Assembly: GCA_037447605.1 (NCBI GenBank)
Contig: CM074813.1
Location: forward strand, 1,952,127-1,976,624
Direction of reading: 5' to 3'
DNA from: Zygnema circumcarinatum
Taxonomy: Eukaryota > Streptophyta > Zygnematophyceae > Zygnematales > Zygnemataceae
Length of the DNA: 24,498 nucleotides
Made by a program: the position numbers and the translations under genes. Position 1 is the first letter of the stretch. Each line of letters begins with the position of its first letter. The notes under the pieces were generated by a model. The model ran no database searches. It was given only the letters and a program-made list of their open reading frames with translations, and was not told the origin of the DNA. Positions 8,108 to 19,699 of this stretch are shown piece after piece.

Positions 8108-11100
8108 TTAGATCGTCTCAAACACCTTCTGCTGCCCGAGATCAAAATCTTCTGGATCGCCGTACCGCCCATGCCGGTCCTTCATGCTTATCTGCAGCAC
8201 CGCGACATCAGCGTTCAGTGCATTCCTCATGACCCGTGTGAACATCGTCATCACCATCCTGACATCATCATTTATCCACCACGAACTACACAGTGACATC
8301 ATCCTGTCCTTGATGAGCCGCAAAAAAAAAAAACCCACCATCTGATCACGTGATAAAGCTTAACCCACTTCAGTCGACCTTGACCATACCTCCAACCCTA
8401 ATTGCGCGACATCAATAAAATCTCAATTTGATTCTCTCGAAACCTTCACATTACTGCCCCTCACCCTGCTGAGGTAGGTCCTGTCGCAGGCCACCGCCTC
8501 ATCGAGGGCTGCCAGCCGGCGGGCCAAGTGGATGGTCCTGAGGACCCCAACCACCCTTTCCAAGTGAGAAAAACGTACGGAATCCCTCCCACTTCCCCTT
8601 TGCTCCGTTCCGCTTCAGAACAGCACAGCCACAGCCCTACAAATCAAAGAACCCCGGACCTTACAAACTTGAGACTCTAAAAGCACATATGTTGCGATTT
8701 CTACATTTATGCTCGCACGTGTATGCCAAGAAGGCCAACACATAAGAAGAAGAGGTACCTCTGAATGTGGGTGTCAATCTTTTCCGCCATTTCCCGGCTG
8801 TTGTACTGCTCAGGGTCTTCCTGGAAGCGCACCATTCCGTCCTTTTGATTGATGCTCGCAAAAATTTCTCCATCTTCAATCTGCATTGCGGGACATATCA
8901 GCTCATGCTGCTCAGTTTGGGAGGAAAGTGTGAGAAAGTTGGAAATGGAGCGGTGGGGGGTAGGGGGGACGGGAGGGAGGGAGAAGGGAACAGAGGGAGG
9001 AAAGAAACAAGGGACGTAGTAAGGAGCAGAGGATAAGGGGAGAATGAAGGGGGGAGGTAACAGTGAGAGATAAAGAACGGTGGACAAACGAGCAGGCAGA
9101 GAAGGAATAGGAATGACAAGGGGAAAGAGAGAGGGAGACGGAAGAAAGAGTGAATGACAGGCTAATACAGAAAGGGGGAAATGAGTGAGAGCGAGGGAGG
9201 AGAGGAGAGAGAAGGAAAATTGAGAGATGGCCAAACGAGAAAGTAGCAATCTAACTAATCTGCCTAGACATACAATTCACAGCTACCAAAACAGTCGCAC
9301 TTGCCAGACAAAGCAGAAAACAGAAAGTGAACAGAAAACCGCGAGGAAAAGAGGTAAACGAAAACGGACCATTCGTAGCACATGGAGCTCCGCCTCCTTG
9401 GGTCCCTGCAGCTTCACGCTGCTTGCGATATCTCCGAGAGAGAGTGTCAAATACGTTTGCGTGAGGCGCTGGATGTTTCGTTTGTGCACGGATTCAATTA
9501 CTTGCTTTGCCAGTCCCAAGTTCGAGTCCTGTTCTTAACCCAAGACCGTGCGCAGTCTAAATAACTCGACCCAAAGTCCCACGCTCCCCAGAAGCCATAG
9601 AAACCCCAAAGAAGACTCTGACGAAGCTTCAATCGTGAAAACAAAACGAGAAATTCATATGTCATTAATGCGATCAATGTGCTAATCTAGTATAATGCAT
9701 GCCCATTCGTAGTCACAAGGGTTCCATTTGTACATACATTCTTAAAGGTTTCTTCATGACTCGCCACACAGCGCTTGAGCTCATCCACATCCTGAGTTGC
9801 ATAGGCAGTCGCGAGCTCCGTGTAATCCTGTCACATGGAACAGAACTTCACAGAATTCATTTCCATGTAGCTCTTCTCAAACGCTCTTAATCGCTTCCAC
9901 TTACTATGCCTTCAATTTTCCATTTTTCGCTCGACAATCTCCCGCTCTCCCCCTCCCCCTCTCCCTCCCCCATTCTCCCTAGACCTCCTTTCGCTTTTCC
10001 CCCACCCTCTACAGTCCCACTCACCTGACAGCAACTCTTCAGATTTCGCTGCACCACCGAGGGAGTGAACTTTGGAAACGGAGGGACCTGCATGGAGGAA
10101 TCGCCATCCTTCTCATCACGTCTGATAAAAACCAGACCGATTTTTCAAGCTCAAAGACTTACAGCTTATACTCTCTGGAACTTTACCATGCCATTTTTTT
10201 AAAACCATAGTCATTCGCTGTGGTGTTTCTGTCCTCTTTCGTTCTCCATCAAGACTCCAATTAACTGCTCTCATTTATTCCAAGAAAGTATCTGCAAAAC
10301 GAACGTAAAGTTGAACTAACCTGTCCGACCGCGATGAGTGAGGCGAGAATGAACTTTTTGTACGAGGCGACTGTGATGGCGTTGAGCACATTAGCCGGCG
10401 CAGTGATTGTCTGCCCTCCCGCATGCGCAGCCTCATCCTCCATTCACCTCTACTCCTCCTATAGAGTATAGTTCACATATCCTCAGCCTCACACTCCCAC
10501 CCTGCAGCAAAACGAGAGAAGGCGGGAGAAGCTTCCCAGAAGCATCACATCCTCATCTCATCTCCTCTGGTTTCGTATTCCTCACAACTGAACTATTACA
10601 GACGTTTCAACCTACCAGAAGTGGATGTTTCACAAGAAGCAGAGTTGTGAGGCTGGGAAGAGAAGGCGAACGACTTACATGGTGGAAGAACTCCAGAGCA
10701 CGTTGAAACTGCTTCAGACCGAGATATATCACCCCCCTGCGCAACATTAGGGTTATGATTTACCAGGTTAGGGCAAGGTCTACGGCGAATTCAGGTTAGA
10801 AGTAAGACCAAAATTAGGTCTGATCCTATACAGGGGAAAAATAGGGTTAGAGATTCACTCGAAATTAAAGCAACGTAAACTCGACGTCTACACGCAGATG
10901 AGGAGAGGGTGCGTAAGGTTTGATGAAAAACTGAATTTGGACTATGGCCTGTGAGGCCTGTTAAGAATGACGCTGACAGAATGAGAACTCGATGCGCTCC
11001 CAAAAACGTGATCAAATCTATCGTACGATCAAATTAAAGTCGACTAAATGCATGCCAAACACAGAGAAAACGCTAGGTTTAGAATGCACACCCGTAGTAG

Positions 11101-11720
11101 CAGTAGAGCAGAAAGTCGCGCAGCTGCAACGCCGTCCTCTTGGGCTCCACTTCGAAGATGTCGTCGTCGAGCAGCGGCAGCGCGGCGGAGTAGCACTTGG
11201 CCAGCAGGCAGAGCAGCGCCACGTCGGCATGCTGCGGCGTGAGGTGCTCCCGGCTGGGCTGCACCTTGCGCACCGCAGCCTGCAGGGGCGCAATGGCGCG
11301 CGCATGCTCCTTGCAGAACATGGCGTGCTCCTTCAGCTTCGAACACAGCGACGCGACTGACCCACCCGCAGCCATGCAGACAACAGTTTAAGTTTAGGGA
11401 TCTGGATAATCAATTGGTGCAGGTGCATGCATCTGACATGGTTGGATAGACACAAGCAACAGAGATTGCATGGCTGAGTAAGTTGACCAAGGCGTGTGAA
11501 GTGCGAACGAGAGTGCAACTTACATTTTTCAGGAGCGAGGCGAATCTGCTCTGCTGAACAAGTTTGCAGGAAGGAGCTGATAGTGGCCAGGGCCTGCAGC
11601 GACTGCTCACGGGATACTGGTGCGGATATGTGTGCGTCTCTGCAAGGGGCGAGCAAAAAATACACGCCAATGCATACTGCTAAGGAGACATGATCTTTAC
11701 CGCAGCCTCTGCATCAGCGA

Positions 11721-11791
<71 letters not shown>

Positions 11792-12011
11792 ATATAGTGG
11801 ACCTGGGCATGTCGGGTGGCAGGGCGTACAGGAAGAAGAGGCAGCCGAGGGAGTGGCGCGCGGGGGAGAGGCGGGCGAGTGCAGGCCCGAGGCGCGCGGC
11901 GTGCTTGGCGAGCAGGTCCTCCGTGGCGGGCGCCGCGAGCACAGCGTGCAGCTGCGCCGCGTCGTCCGTAAGCGCCACCACCTGCGCCACCACCGCCTCC
12001 ACCGCCTCCAT
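8108..12011 (-). CDS. CSN3: COP9 signalosome complex subunit 3
   Basis: CSN3 is a PCI-domain subunit of the nuclear COP9 signalosome, which removes NEDD8 from cullin-RING ligases. Eleven exons join in frame with GT-AG introns: 11803-12011, 11524-11639, 11092-11356, 10679-10736, 10321-10410, 10025-10087, 9738-9827, 9370-9528, 8759-8880, 8465-8555, 8108-8191. They give 448 residues, close to the roughly 430 of plant CSN3. Family landmarks include [12 protein letters not shown] (exon 2), LLYCYYGGVIYLG across exons 3-4, [17 protein letters not shown] (exon 5), [16 protein letters not shown] (exon 8) and [17 protein letters not shown] (about residues 360-376, exon 9), which is typical of the PCI tail. 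I chose the ATG at 12011 because it gives the plant-like [10 protein letters not shown] start; an in-frame ATG at 12056 would add 15 residues. Intron 1 contains (CAT)23. Exon 10 uses a weak AAAG acceptor and is the least certain. Confidence 0.93.
8939..9225. repeat. GA-rich tract in a CSN3 intron
   Basis: Irregular GGGAGG/GAGAGA sequence on the + strand, that is CT-rich in the sense of CSN3, fills most of intron 8 (8881-9369). Confidence 0.8.
11721..11790. repeat. (CAT)23 trinucleotide microsatellite in CSN3 intron 1
   Basis: Seventy bases of uninterrupted CAT lie in the 163-bp intron 11640-11802. On the CSN3 sense strand they read (ATG)n/(GAT)n. If the intron were retained, the exon 1 frame would run into a Met homopolymer and stop soon after at about 11697. 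Such perfect repeats usually vary in length between individuals. Confidence 0.97.
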
Positions 12012-13500
12012 GGTGCGCCCGCTCGAGAGGGCAGCCAGTACCAGGGAGGCCGCCACCGCTGCTGCCTTCTGCCTTCGGCCTACTGCCTTCTGCCTTCCTG
12101 CTCCCTGCTGCCTGATGCTTGCTGCGCCTTCTTACTGTCCGAGGCTCTCTCTCTCTCTCTATCTGGCCGTCTGGTGAGAGCGAGCGCCTCCTGCTTCCGC
12201 GGTTCCTTGCACCAGTTGCCAACGCAGTGCTGCGCGACGACACATCGCTTGAACTGAAACTTATTTTATTACTGGATTATGAGAAACTGAGCAGTTATAT
12301 GTGCCGTACAGCCTAGGCCGCGGCCTCCGCCAAGCGCGTCAGTTGACAGTTCGCAGCCTGCGATCGGATACTAGAACGCCTGTGTTCGTGGAGTAGAATT
12401 CCCCCAATCAAAAACTCTAAAAATGAGACCGTTTTATAAAACACTTTTAGAATGGATGTACGGTCATACGGTCGTTTGGCTGTACGGCAAACCCTCTGAC
12501 GGGCCAACTGTGTAGCGTAGTGGAGCTGCGCTCGACGGATCCGCGTCGGTTCAGTTGTACTTGACATATGTCTCTTCAGTGTCACGGACCGGCATAATCC
12601 AAGGGCTGCCGACGGAGAATGCGAGAAGGCGGCGCCATGTGTTGGCGGCCCACGGAACAGCACACCATCCAGCAAGGCGCACTCGGAAGCGCCGCATAAT
12701 GCCGCCGATTGTCATTTGTTGACCTATCAGAAGGCTCCACGTAGTCAGTCAGGCCTCTCAGTGGGCAGTTGGCCAATCAGAGACTGTCACTCCTAAGACT
12801 CAGGATCTACTGTCAGTGATAAGTAGATGGGATGTCAGTGATGCTAGTTTGTCTTTTAGTGCTGGGCTTAGTATTTGTATTTGCTGTGTGGTTTGTTGTC
12901 TTGTTCTTCTTTTTCTGCCTCTTCAGCTCCAGCAACAGATGCTAAGTAAGAGAGAGAGAGAGAGAGTTCCATTGCATAGAGAGAAAGAGAAAGAGTCTTC
13001 TTGCTGATAGCATTTAGACATCCCATTCAGCCCAGCCAGACAAAGATTTCAGTGAGAAGACACTTTCATTGTAATGACAATCCCCAGCCAATCGCTGGCT
13101 GGGGTGAGTTTCCAAAACACGACCTTTATCTAAGCTGAGTCCTATTTTCCCTTCGCTGTCACTATGCCAAGCTACCATCTTGTGATATCCTGCCTTACAC
13201 TCCTCCCAATGACCGATGATAACTAGAAGTCTAGCGAAGAGAATAGCCGAAGAGAGGACAGGGGAAGAGAGCCCCCAAGGAAGGGCTCTTTGCGCATCGA
13301 GTCCAGCCGCCGGTGGGAACATCTTCAGGATCCCTACGTCTTCCGCTGCGCGTACCTCTGAATCCCCCGGATCCTGGCTCTATGCTGCAGGCAGACCCAC
13401 AGGACCAACCCAACCCTTCATCAGTTTCAGCACGGACGCGCGAGTGGCCGTACAGCACCTGCAACTAGCTCAGCAGTCTCCCCTTAACCCCACTTATCTT
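12012..13500. other. Intergenic region upstream of CSN3
   Basis: No supported gene. Contains GTACGG motifs at 12458-12488, a (GA)n run at about 12950-12964, and a clean hairpin at 13082-13104 (CCCCAGCCA..TGGCTGGGG, 5-base loop). The CSN3 promoter should lie in 12012-12400; I see no clear TATA box there. Confidence 0.45.
12428..12480. repeat. Left copy of a diverged inverted repeat
   Basis: The reverse complement of this segment (GACCGTACATCCATTCTAAA.. TGTTTTATAAAAC) resembles 13564-13596 (GGTCGTACGAGCATTCTAAA.. TGTTCTAAAAC). Two dispersed copies lie in opposite orientation 1.1 kb apart, both next to GTACGG-type motifs. Confidence 0.4.
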
Positions 13501-13529
13501 GTGCTACAACTGGCCCAACTCCAATTCAC

Positions 13530-13745
13530 CAATCGTACGACCGTACGTTACGTTCAATTTCAATGGTCGTACGAGCATTCTAAAAATGTTCTAAAACTCT
13601 GAAACGTAGATACTGTATTAGAACGTCCAAAAGTCCCTTGTACGGACTTTTTGCCATCCCTGCGAATCGCGGGGCCGGACGGCGGACGCGCAAGTGCGTA
13701 CGAACCGTACGAACAAAGACGGACCGTACATGATCGTACGGACAG
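13530..13745. repeat. CGTACG-rich segment
   Basis: At least eight GTAC cores in about 215 bp, mostly in CGTACG or CCGTAC context, in both orientations (for example 13534-13548 and 13697-13740). It includes the right copy of the diverged inverted repeat. No coding signal. Probably a decayed transposable element; the GTAC core is also the recognition core of plant SBP/SPL factors. Confidence 0.5.
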
Positions 13746-14542
13746 GCGGAGCTTCCAGCTGCAGCGCATGGCCGCCATGGACCACCTCTCGCCCGCTCCC
13801 TCCCTCCCCCTCCTCCCGCGGCCCCCAGCGCCGGCAGCGATTGGGTGCATTCTCGCCGCTTGGGAAGCCTGGATGGATGTTCGGTAGGGGGAGGTGGGAG
13901 GTGGAGGTGATGGACCTCAGCAGCTGCTGCTCCCCGTTCTGCTCCTGCTACTGCTAGATGTGTAGGGCAGCACTTGGTGGAGGGAGGGTTTGCTTCCACG
14001 TTAGCCATGGTGAGCTTGTCATGCCATGGTATAGGATGGGGGCTGGCTGGCATGTGGTTTGGAAAGCATGGCGAGAAGTGTGATAAAGTGGCGCTTTATG
14101 GACTCGTGTGAGATGGGATGAGGCGCGGTAGCATGGGATGGGATGGGATGAAATAAGATAGCATGGGATGGCAGGTAGCATGGTATGGCATGAACTGAGA
14201 TAGCATGGTATGGCGTGAAAGGATAACATGGGGCGCCAAAGCATGTAATGTGATAAAATGGGCTGGTATGACATGCATGACCTGGGAGGTGGCATGTTGT
14301 GACATGGCATGAGGTGGCACCCCATGACATGGATCAATAAAGGGAGAAATATTGAATTGCTCAAGAATTTTATGAGAGGATGAGACAGCAGGAAGTGGTG
14401 GTAGCAGACAACTCCATGAATGACCGTGTATGGTACAATAAGTGTCCCATCTCATTCAGAACCTTCTGCATTACAACTCACTCCAAGTTGCCTCCAAGTT
14501 TCTCGCGTCTGAAATTTGATGCTCCTCACTGTGTTCCAGTCG
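13746..14542. other. Intergenic region upstream of the elongin-B-like gene
   Basis: Apart from the ATGG array nothing gene-like is seen. GC-rich sequence with pyrimidine tracts occupies 13780-13830. The promoter and 5' leader of the elongin-B-like gene are expected near 14340-14542. Confidence 0.4.
14100..14330. repeat. Decayed ATGGGATGGC-type simple repeat
   Basis: ATGGGATGGGATGGGATG at about 14134-14152 grades into repeated variants of GCATGGTATGGCATGA to about 14330. It is an old, degenerated penta- to decanucleotide tandem array. It ends about 210 bp before the elongin-B-like start codon. Confidence 0.7.
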
Positions 14543-15286
14543 ATGTACATCCGCGTGAAGAGGAAGATGACGACATATTTTGTTCACTGCGAGCCCTCAG
14601 AGACCGTGAGCGATGTGAAGCGGAAGCTGGAGGCCCTTGTGGACCGCCCCGCGGCCGAACTGCAGCTCCGCCTCATTGTGCCCTCGGTGGAGGGAGCCTT
14701 AGAAGAGGGGAAGACGCTGGCGGAGCAGAAGGTGCCTGTTTGAAAACTCTGAATTCCTATCCGAAAGCGCATCTTTTGAACGTCGGCGGTTTGTTTTCGT
14801 CAAAACCCAAAAAAAAATCAGGAATTGCAATAGATTACTGCAGACTTTTGAACAGAAAATAGCTTGGGTAGAGTCAGAGGCTGAAGTTAGGATGCATAAA
14901 GCACGAGTGCACAGTTTGAAGAAATATTTGGCAACCTTCTGTGTCGATAGGAAACAATTATCCATTTGGCTTTTTGGGCTTCTCCATCGCAGGTGGAGAA
15001 CGACTGCGCGCTTGCTCTTGCCTATAAACTGGGTACGCCCACTTCTCCTCCGTTCCTCGTCGCTCAGCTCCTTTTCTGCATTTTCTTTGCACAACGATGC
15101 TGAGCTTGTACAGTTTTGGGGCTTTTGGAGTCGCTTAGTTTTGGGTTTATAAGATTATTCGGTCATATGCTAACAACGTCAATTGTAGTTTCATGCGTTC
15201 TCCGTTCCTCAGATTCCGGAGATTTCGAGCCCGTGCAGATCGACAAACCTGCCGAGTACGGTTCAGCAGACGTGGATAACGCCTGA
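14543..15286 (+). CDS. ELOB: Elongin-B-like ubiquitin-fold protein
   Basis: Three exons (14543-14731, 14993-15032, 15213-15286) join in phase with GT-AG introns to give 100 residues. The first exon starts MYIRVKRKMTTYFVHCEPSE, a ubiquitin-like beta-grasp beginning, and continues with DVKRKLEALVDRP and LEEGKTLAEQK. This is the layout of elongin B and of the small plant ubiquitin-like proteins related to it. Exon 2 continues VENDCALALAYKL, and exon 3 gives DFEPVQIDKP and an acidic end. There is no terminal Gly-Gly, so it should not be a conjugating modifier. By homology it would partner elongin C in transcription elongation or cullin-based ligases. The start at 14543 matches the family; an in-frame TTG upstream is not needed. 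It is transcribed divergently from CSN3 and convergently with SMG9. Confidence 0.85.
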
Positions 15287-16096
15287 GTGCTCGTCTATGG
15301 ATAAAACGTCACGTGATGGCTTCTCTGCCTCTTTACCGTTTAAAAAGGCTTTTCAAAGTGAGGGTTTTAACGGTTTTTGTGTAGTTTAGAAAAGATTTGT
15401 AGCTTTGCACGTTGATAGTTTGAGGAAGGTTCATTCCCTATTCTTGTATGAACTGAAAGTCACAGGCACAGTTGAGAGTATGTATAAAGCAGCTGTGCCG
15501 TTATTTGTATCCGCAACAGAACAGCGTTAAACCGGAAACTACGTGAACGAAAGAGATCATGAAGAGATGTCAGTTGTTCCTGTAGAGAAAGAAACACTGT
15601 CAATTTGTGCGTCACAAGAGTTCTATACACCTCAAGCTATTTGCTATACATGCTTTCACATGCCCATGTCCCGCTATTTGTCCGCAAATCTGCAGTTTGA
15701 AACTTCCAAAACCGCCTCCTGCCGAGAAGGAATGTCAGCCCTGGGACAGTATAAGCCTACGGTCCTACCCCTGTCCTTCCTTCTCCTGCCCGTAATTCCG
15801 GACAGCCATGTGGCACACTTCTTCTCCACTCGCAAGTCGCCAGCTCTGTTCTCATGTTCCCAATCCTCTTGTAATTTTGCTTTCCTTTTTACTGCTCTAC
15901 TACCACCCCTCCTTTTCCTCGTCGTTCGAATTATTTTCAATTTACATTCTTTAATGAACTCCTTCCTCCTTCCCGCCTTCCAGCTCCCCTCCACCCTCTC
16001 TCTCCCCCCCTCTCCCCCCATCCCCCTCTTTCCTAACTCCTACTTCCTACTACTACTATTCCCTTTTCACTTTGAGCCTTGGAGGCCAATATCCTA
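15287..16096. other. Convergent intergenic region between elongin-B-like gene and SMG9
   Basis: Holds the 3' UTRs of two converging genes. A CT-rich tract occupies about 15890-16060. Open frames here on both strands are low-complexity. I see no gene. Confidence 0.5.
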
Positions 16097-19000
16097 TCAC
16101 CTCCGGTGGCCCCCCGTGGAGTGAAGGAGCCGAGCGTAATCTGCAAGGAGAGGAGAGCCTCTCACCGCCTCCCACACGCGAGCTGTGCTCTGCAGCCACT
16201 CCCTCTCACTAATGCTCCGAGCAAACGGCTGGCGAGAGACTCCCAAAATCTGCACAAACGAAAGGCACATGGAAAAGGCTCACTTGAGATTGAGATTTGA
16301 TGATGATTGAGATTATTTGAGATGATTTCCAGAGTATGTTAACCCTAAAAGAAATTAAAGGTTCAAAGGAACGAAAGGAAGGTGGGGGAGGAGGGATCTC
16401 CTATTGATCGTTGTCACTTGAAGAGGAAACTTTGCAACGCAGACAACCACCGACTGAAGTAAGAGGGGTTCTGACTTCAAGAATCACACTGTCGGGATTC
16501 AAAATCAGTACACGCCTTCCCCCCAGAAAGGTAGTGGCGGCGAAATCCGAAGTACTTCCTCCAAAACAAACTCCAAACTCCCACATTTTTTCAAGTCCGA
16601 AAGCCCCTACTATAACAATTTCACATGAAAAGTATTCCTACTCAGGAAGAGGAGGGCAACTTAAATGCTGGACCAAAAAACGGCAATAGAAAAAAATACA
16701 TAAATATATGGATCATGGGACCCATCTTGCACTTTGACTTTTACCTGGTTCCTAAGGCCATGAAGCATAGTCACCCAGCTCTCATGCTCCTGTGAAAGAG
16801 CTTCTTGAGAGTTCCGCATAGGCAGGACCCAATAGTTCACTCCCTCATCTCCCTCCCTCTCCTTCTCTATCTGCTTGTTAGAAACAACCATATGGGGAGG
16901 CTGGTATTGAATGGTTCCACTTCTCCGAAAAGGGCGGGATGGAAAGAAGGCGTGAAGAGAGGAAGCCATGGCTCGAATCCTGCTCCAGCTGCAGTCGTCT
17001 CCTCTCAATCGTGTGTGTATAAACACTACGTCTGAAAAGTACTCTACCACAGGCTCTCCCTCAGCCTCCTCCTGCTTCTCTCCCGCTACATGCTCTGCTA
17101 GAAGCTGAGGAGGCCCTGAAGTTCCACTAGAGGACATGCCTACTGCTGACGACCCTAAAGGCGAGGGAGCAGTTGCCGAGGGCTGAGGCAAGCGGGAGGG
17201 ATCTGCAATGCCGTACTTCAGCATTTCTACCTGCAGGAATGGGTCGGTTTACAGAATAAGGGAATTGTGAGGCAAAAAGGTTGTATCTTGTAACAAGCTT
17301 GAGCTTTTCTGGGCTTCTGAGGCTGAACAAAGCACAATTCAATTCACAATTCGATTGCTCAAAGAGGCTGCTCTATCGCTTCTCTTATTAGTTTGAAAAG
17401 GGTGCAACATTGTCTTACTCTTGCAAGGCATTTGAAAGGCAGGAAATGGCTCTTGAATTTTTTTTGCAGGTTTTAGAACTCTCACAGTGTGCATAAAGCG
17501 CCACATGCTGACGTCATGGAGGCCCTCTGTCAGGACAAGCACCACGTGGCAAACAGAGCAGAGGAATATTGCAAGCTGTTCCATGCAGCACAGTTACAGA
17601 GCACAGTCAGACGACCAAGCACCCAGTCTCTCAATATCTCTCTATTTCTTCCTCCCCCCCTCCCTCCCTTCCCTCTCTCCCTCCCGCTCCGCTCTATTGC
17701 CTATCAAAACATCTTAAGTTAGGACAGTTCCAATCTGAATTCCACTACTGACTTTTTTACTTAAGGCAGCTGCAACCACTATGCCCAGAAGATTCCACCC
17801 CTCATCCTAAAAAAACAGAAATAAAAAACCTCAATGCAAGCTACTCCTCGCAGACTCGCCTTCCCAAGACTCCGCATTCGTTGAGCAAAGAACGTGAACA
17901 AAACACAAAACACAAAAAACCCTGACCTTCTAGTAAAAAAACGAACTCACAGTTGATCGGTTTGGCTACTTCCAGGCTACGCAGAACCTATTCTAATCTA
18001 TGCTCGTATTATGTGTACCTGAAGGTCTCTCATTTGGTGGGCCACCTCTGCCGGAAGGTAGGCGCTTCCCTGCACCGGACTGGCAGACGAGCCATCTGGT
18101 CTCAGTCCCTCCAAAAGCCCCGCAGCGTTCTGCACTGGCTGTTGCGCAACTCCCCCTTCAAAGCCTGGTCATCTACCTTATATTGGCTGACATAAAGGTA
18201 GATAGCTTCAGCAGAGTTCCTCACTAGAGCAATGCACTCGTACTCATTACGGTTCATACGCAGCGTAGTTAATGAATGAATGATATGAATGCATGAATGA
18301 ATGAAGGAAGTTAGGAAGGAATGACGGAATGCAAAATGTTGTAGAAAAGTACAGATTTGCAGAGATGTTTAATAAAGTGCAGAGTCAGGAGAAAGCAGCA
18401 GTACCTGTGTGTCTAGAAGAATGAAGCGTTCAGGAGAAATCCGCACTTCGATGCCACCTGTGCAGTACCTCCCGGCTGCTCTCATCTCCTCTGTCTGCAC
18501 ACCAAACATCGGCAGAGCGCCACCTGGCTCCTCACCATTGGTCACCACATGCACTCTGACTGATCACATTTGATATTTTGATATGCATACATCAATAGTT
18601 TTAACAACAGTAAAAAACTACTAGTAGTACAGCTTGCTAACAGTAAATTAATGTAATCTAATGCGTCATTTTCACATGCTTAGTAAGTTATAACTCATGA
18701 AAGCTCAAGCACTTCCAACACCATCGAAGTACGCCTTACTCCAATGCAGAATCCAGTACACAACTTTGTAACTATTCACGTCGTTTACTCACAATCTCTG
18801 CTATTCATTAAGAAATAACAAACTAGTAATGAGACTTACTTGTGGAAGGATCGAAGCCGTACAATTCATTCATAATGGTTGATTTACCCACTCCAGGGGG
18901 ACCGACAACTCCGACGACTGTAAAGTCGGTGTTCTCTGTCATCAGCTTTGGGGGAAGACAGCCACAAGCCAACGCAAGCATTAAGAGTTGCATGTAACCA

Positions 19001-19699
19001 GTGATGCTCAAACATATGGATTGAACTTTAATGACTTTAATAAGAAAAATAGTGCTATCCTTCCAAGAAAGACACATCGAGAACTTGGATCCAAAGTGAC
19101 CTGCATTAGCTCCACGAATGATACAAGCTGAATAAATTTCGGGTTTCAGAGTTGGCAACGTTTGCTTGCTCCTTCCTCCCGCCCATCATCCTACCTAGTC
19201 TTTGATTGTTACATTAATTTGATGTACCTTTAACTTTCGTGATTTCTATAATGAACACTGCCTTCCAAACAAACCCTTACCGTTTGCATGTTAGCATCAA
19301 CAGCATTGAAATATATTCGCAGAGTCAGCACCAATCTACTTACCGTTCATGTCCTAGAATTAGGACTGCCAATCTCCAACCATGGGTCCAACACCACCCT
19401 CCTTAACGTTCAATTTTTAAGGTTACCAGCCTCGATAGCACATCTGTAAGCAGGGAGTCAGCAGCCACCTGCTGCAGCCTCTCCCCGCAGTGCTCCCACG
19501 CCTCGTTCACGAGCTTCAGGCTGCCCACCGCCACCTTCGCGCGCCCCCCCGCGCCCTCCTCGCGCAGCATCTTCCCACCGCCCGCCTGCGCCCCCGCGCC
19601 GCCCTCTCCTGCGGCGCCGCCTGGCGGGGGCTTGGCGAGCAGGATTTTGGGAACCTGCCCCGCGGAAAGGGACCCCGCCATGTCCTTCCTCGCCTGCAT
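16097..19699 (-). CDS. SMG9: SMG9, nonsense-mediated mRNA decay factor
   Basis: SMG9 forms a complex with SMG8 that controls the SMG1 kinase, which phosphorylates UPF1 in nonsense-mediated decay. Seven exons join in frame: 19427-19699, 18840-18945, 18405-18559, 18019-18138, 17486-17575, 16745-17230, 16097-16249, giving 460 residues. Exon 2 carries TENTDFTVVGVVGPPGVGKST with the P-loop at residues 106-114. Exon 3 has CTGGIEVRISPERFILLDTQ (end 178). Exon 4 has LRPDGSS, exon 5 CSVCHVVLVLTEGLHDVSMW. The last exon has SEREWLQSTARVWEAV and ADYARLLHSTG, the family's C-terminal signature. Exon 4 starts at 18138 because PV directly after DTQ fits plant SMG9. Exon 3 could begin a few bases differently. 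The N-terminus (91 residues in exon 1) is short and Gly/Ala-rich. ATG 19699 or 19681 are both possible starts. Confidence 0.93.
17640..17700. repeat. CT-rich tract in SMG9 intron 4
   Basis: CTCCCTCCC-type pyrimidine run on the + strand (purine-rich in the sense of SMG9) within the intron 17576-18018. Confidence 0.7.
18271..18306. repeat. (AATG)n microsatellite in SMG9 intron 3
   Basis: Interrupted AATGAATGAATG units in the intron 18139-18404, followed by a decayed GGAAT-like stretch. Confidence 0.85.

Noticed and set aside
9515..9540. tRNA B-box-like GTTCGAGTCC
   Set aside because: It falls in CSN3 exon 8 and its 3' splice acceptor; no A box, anticodon stem or acceptor stem pairing surrounds it.
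11680..12243. Minus-strand 187-residue frame with a poly-Asp run
   Set aside because: The Asp run is the (GAT)n reading of the intronic microsatellite; the true exon is in another frame and encodes the CSN3 N-terminus.
13954..14455. Minus-strand Met/His/Pro/Cys-rich frames
   Set aside because: Translation of the decayed ATGG simple repeat; periodic, no domain.
16970..16990. tRNA B-box-like GGCTCGAATCC
   Set aside because: Lies inside SMG9 exon 6 coding sequence with no cloverleaf around it.
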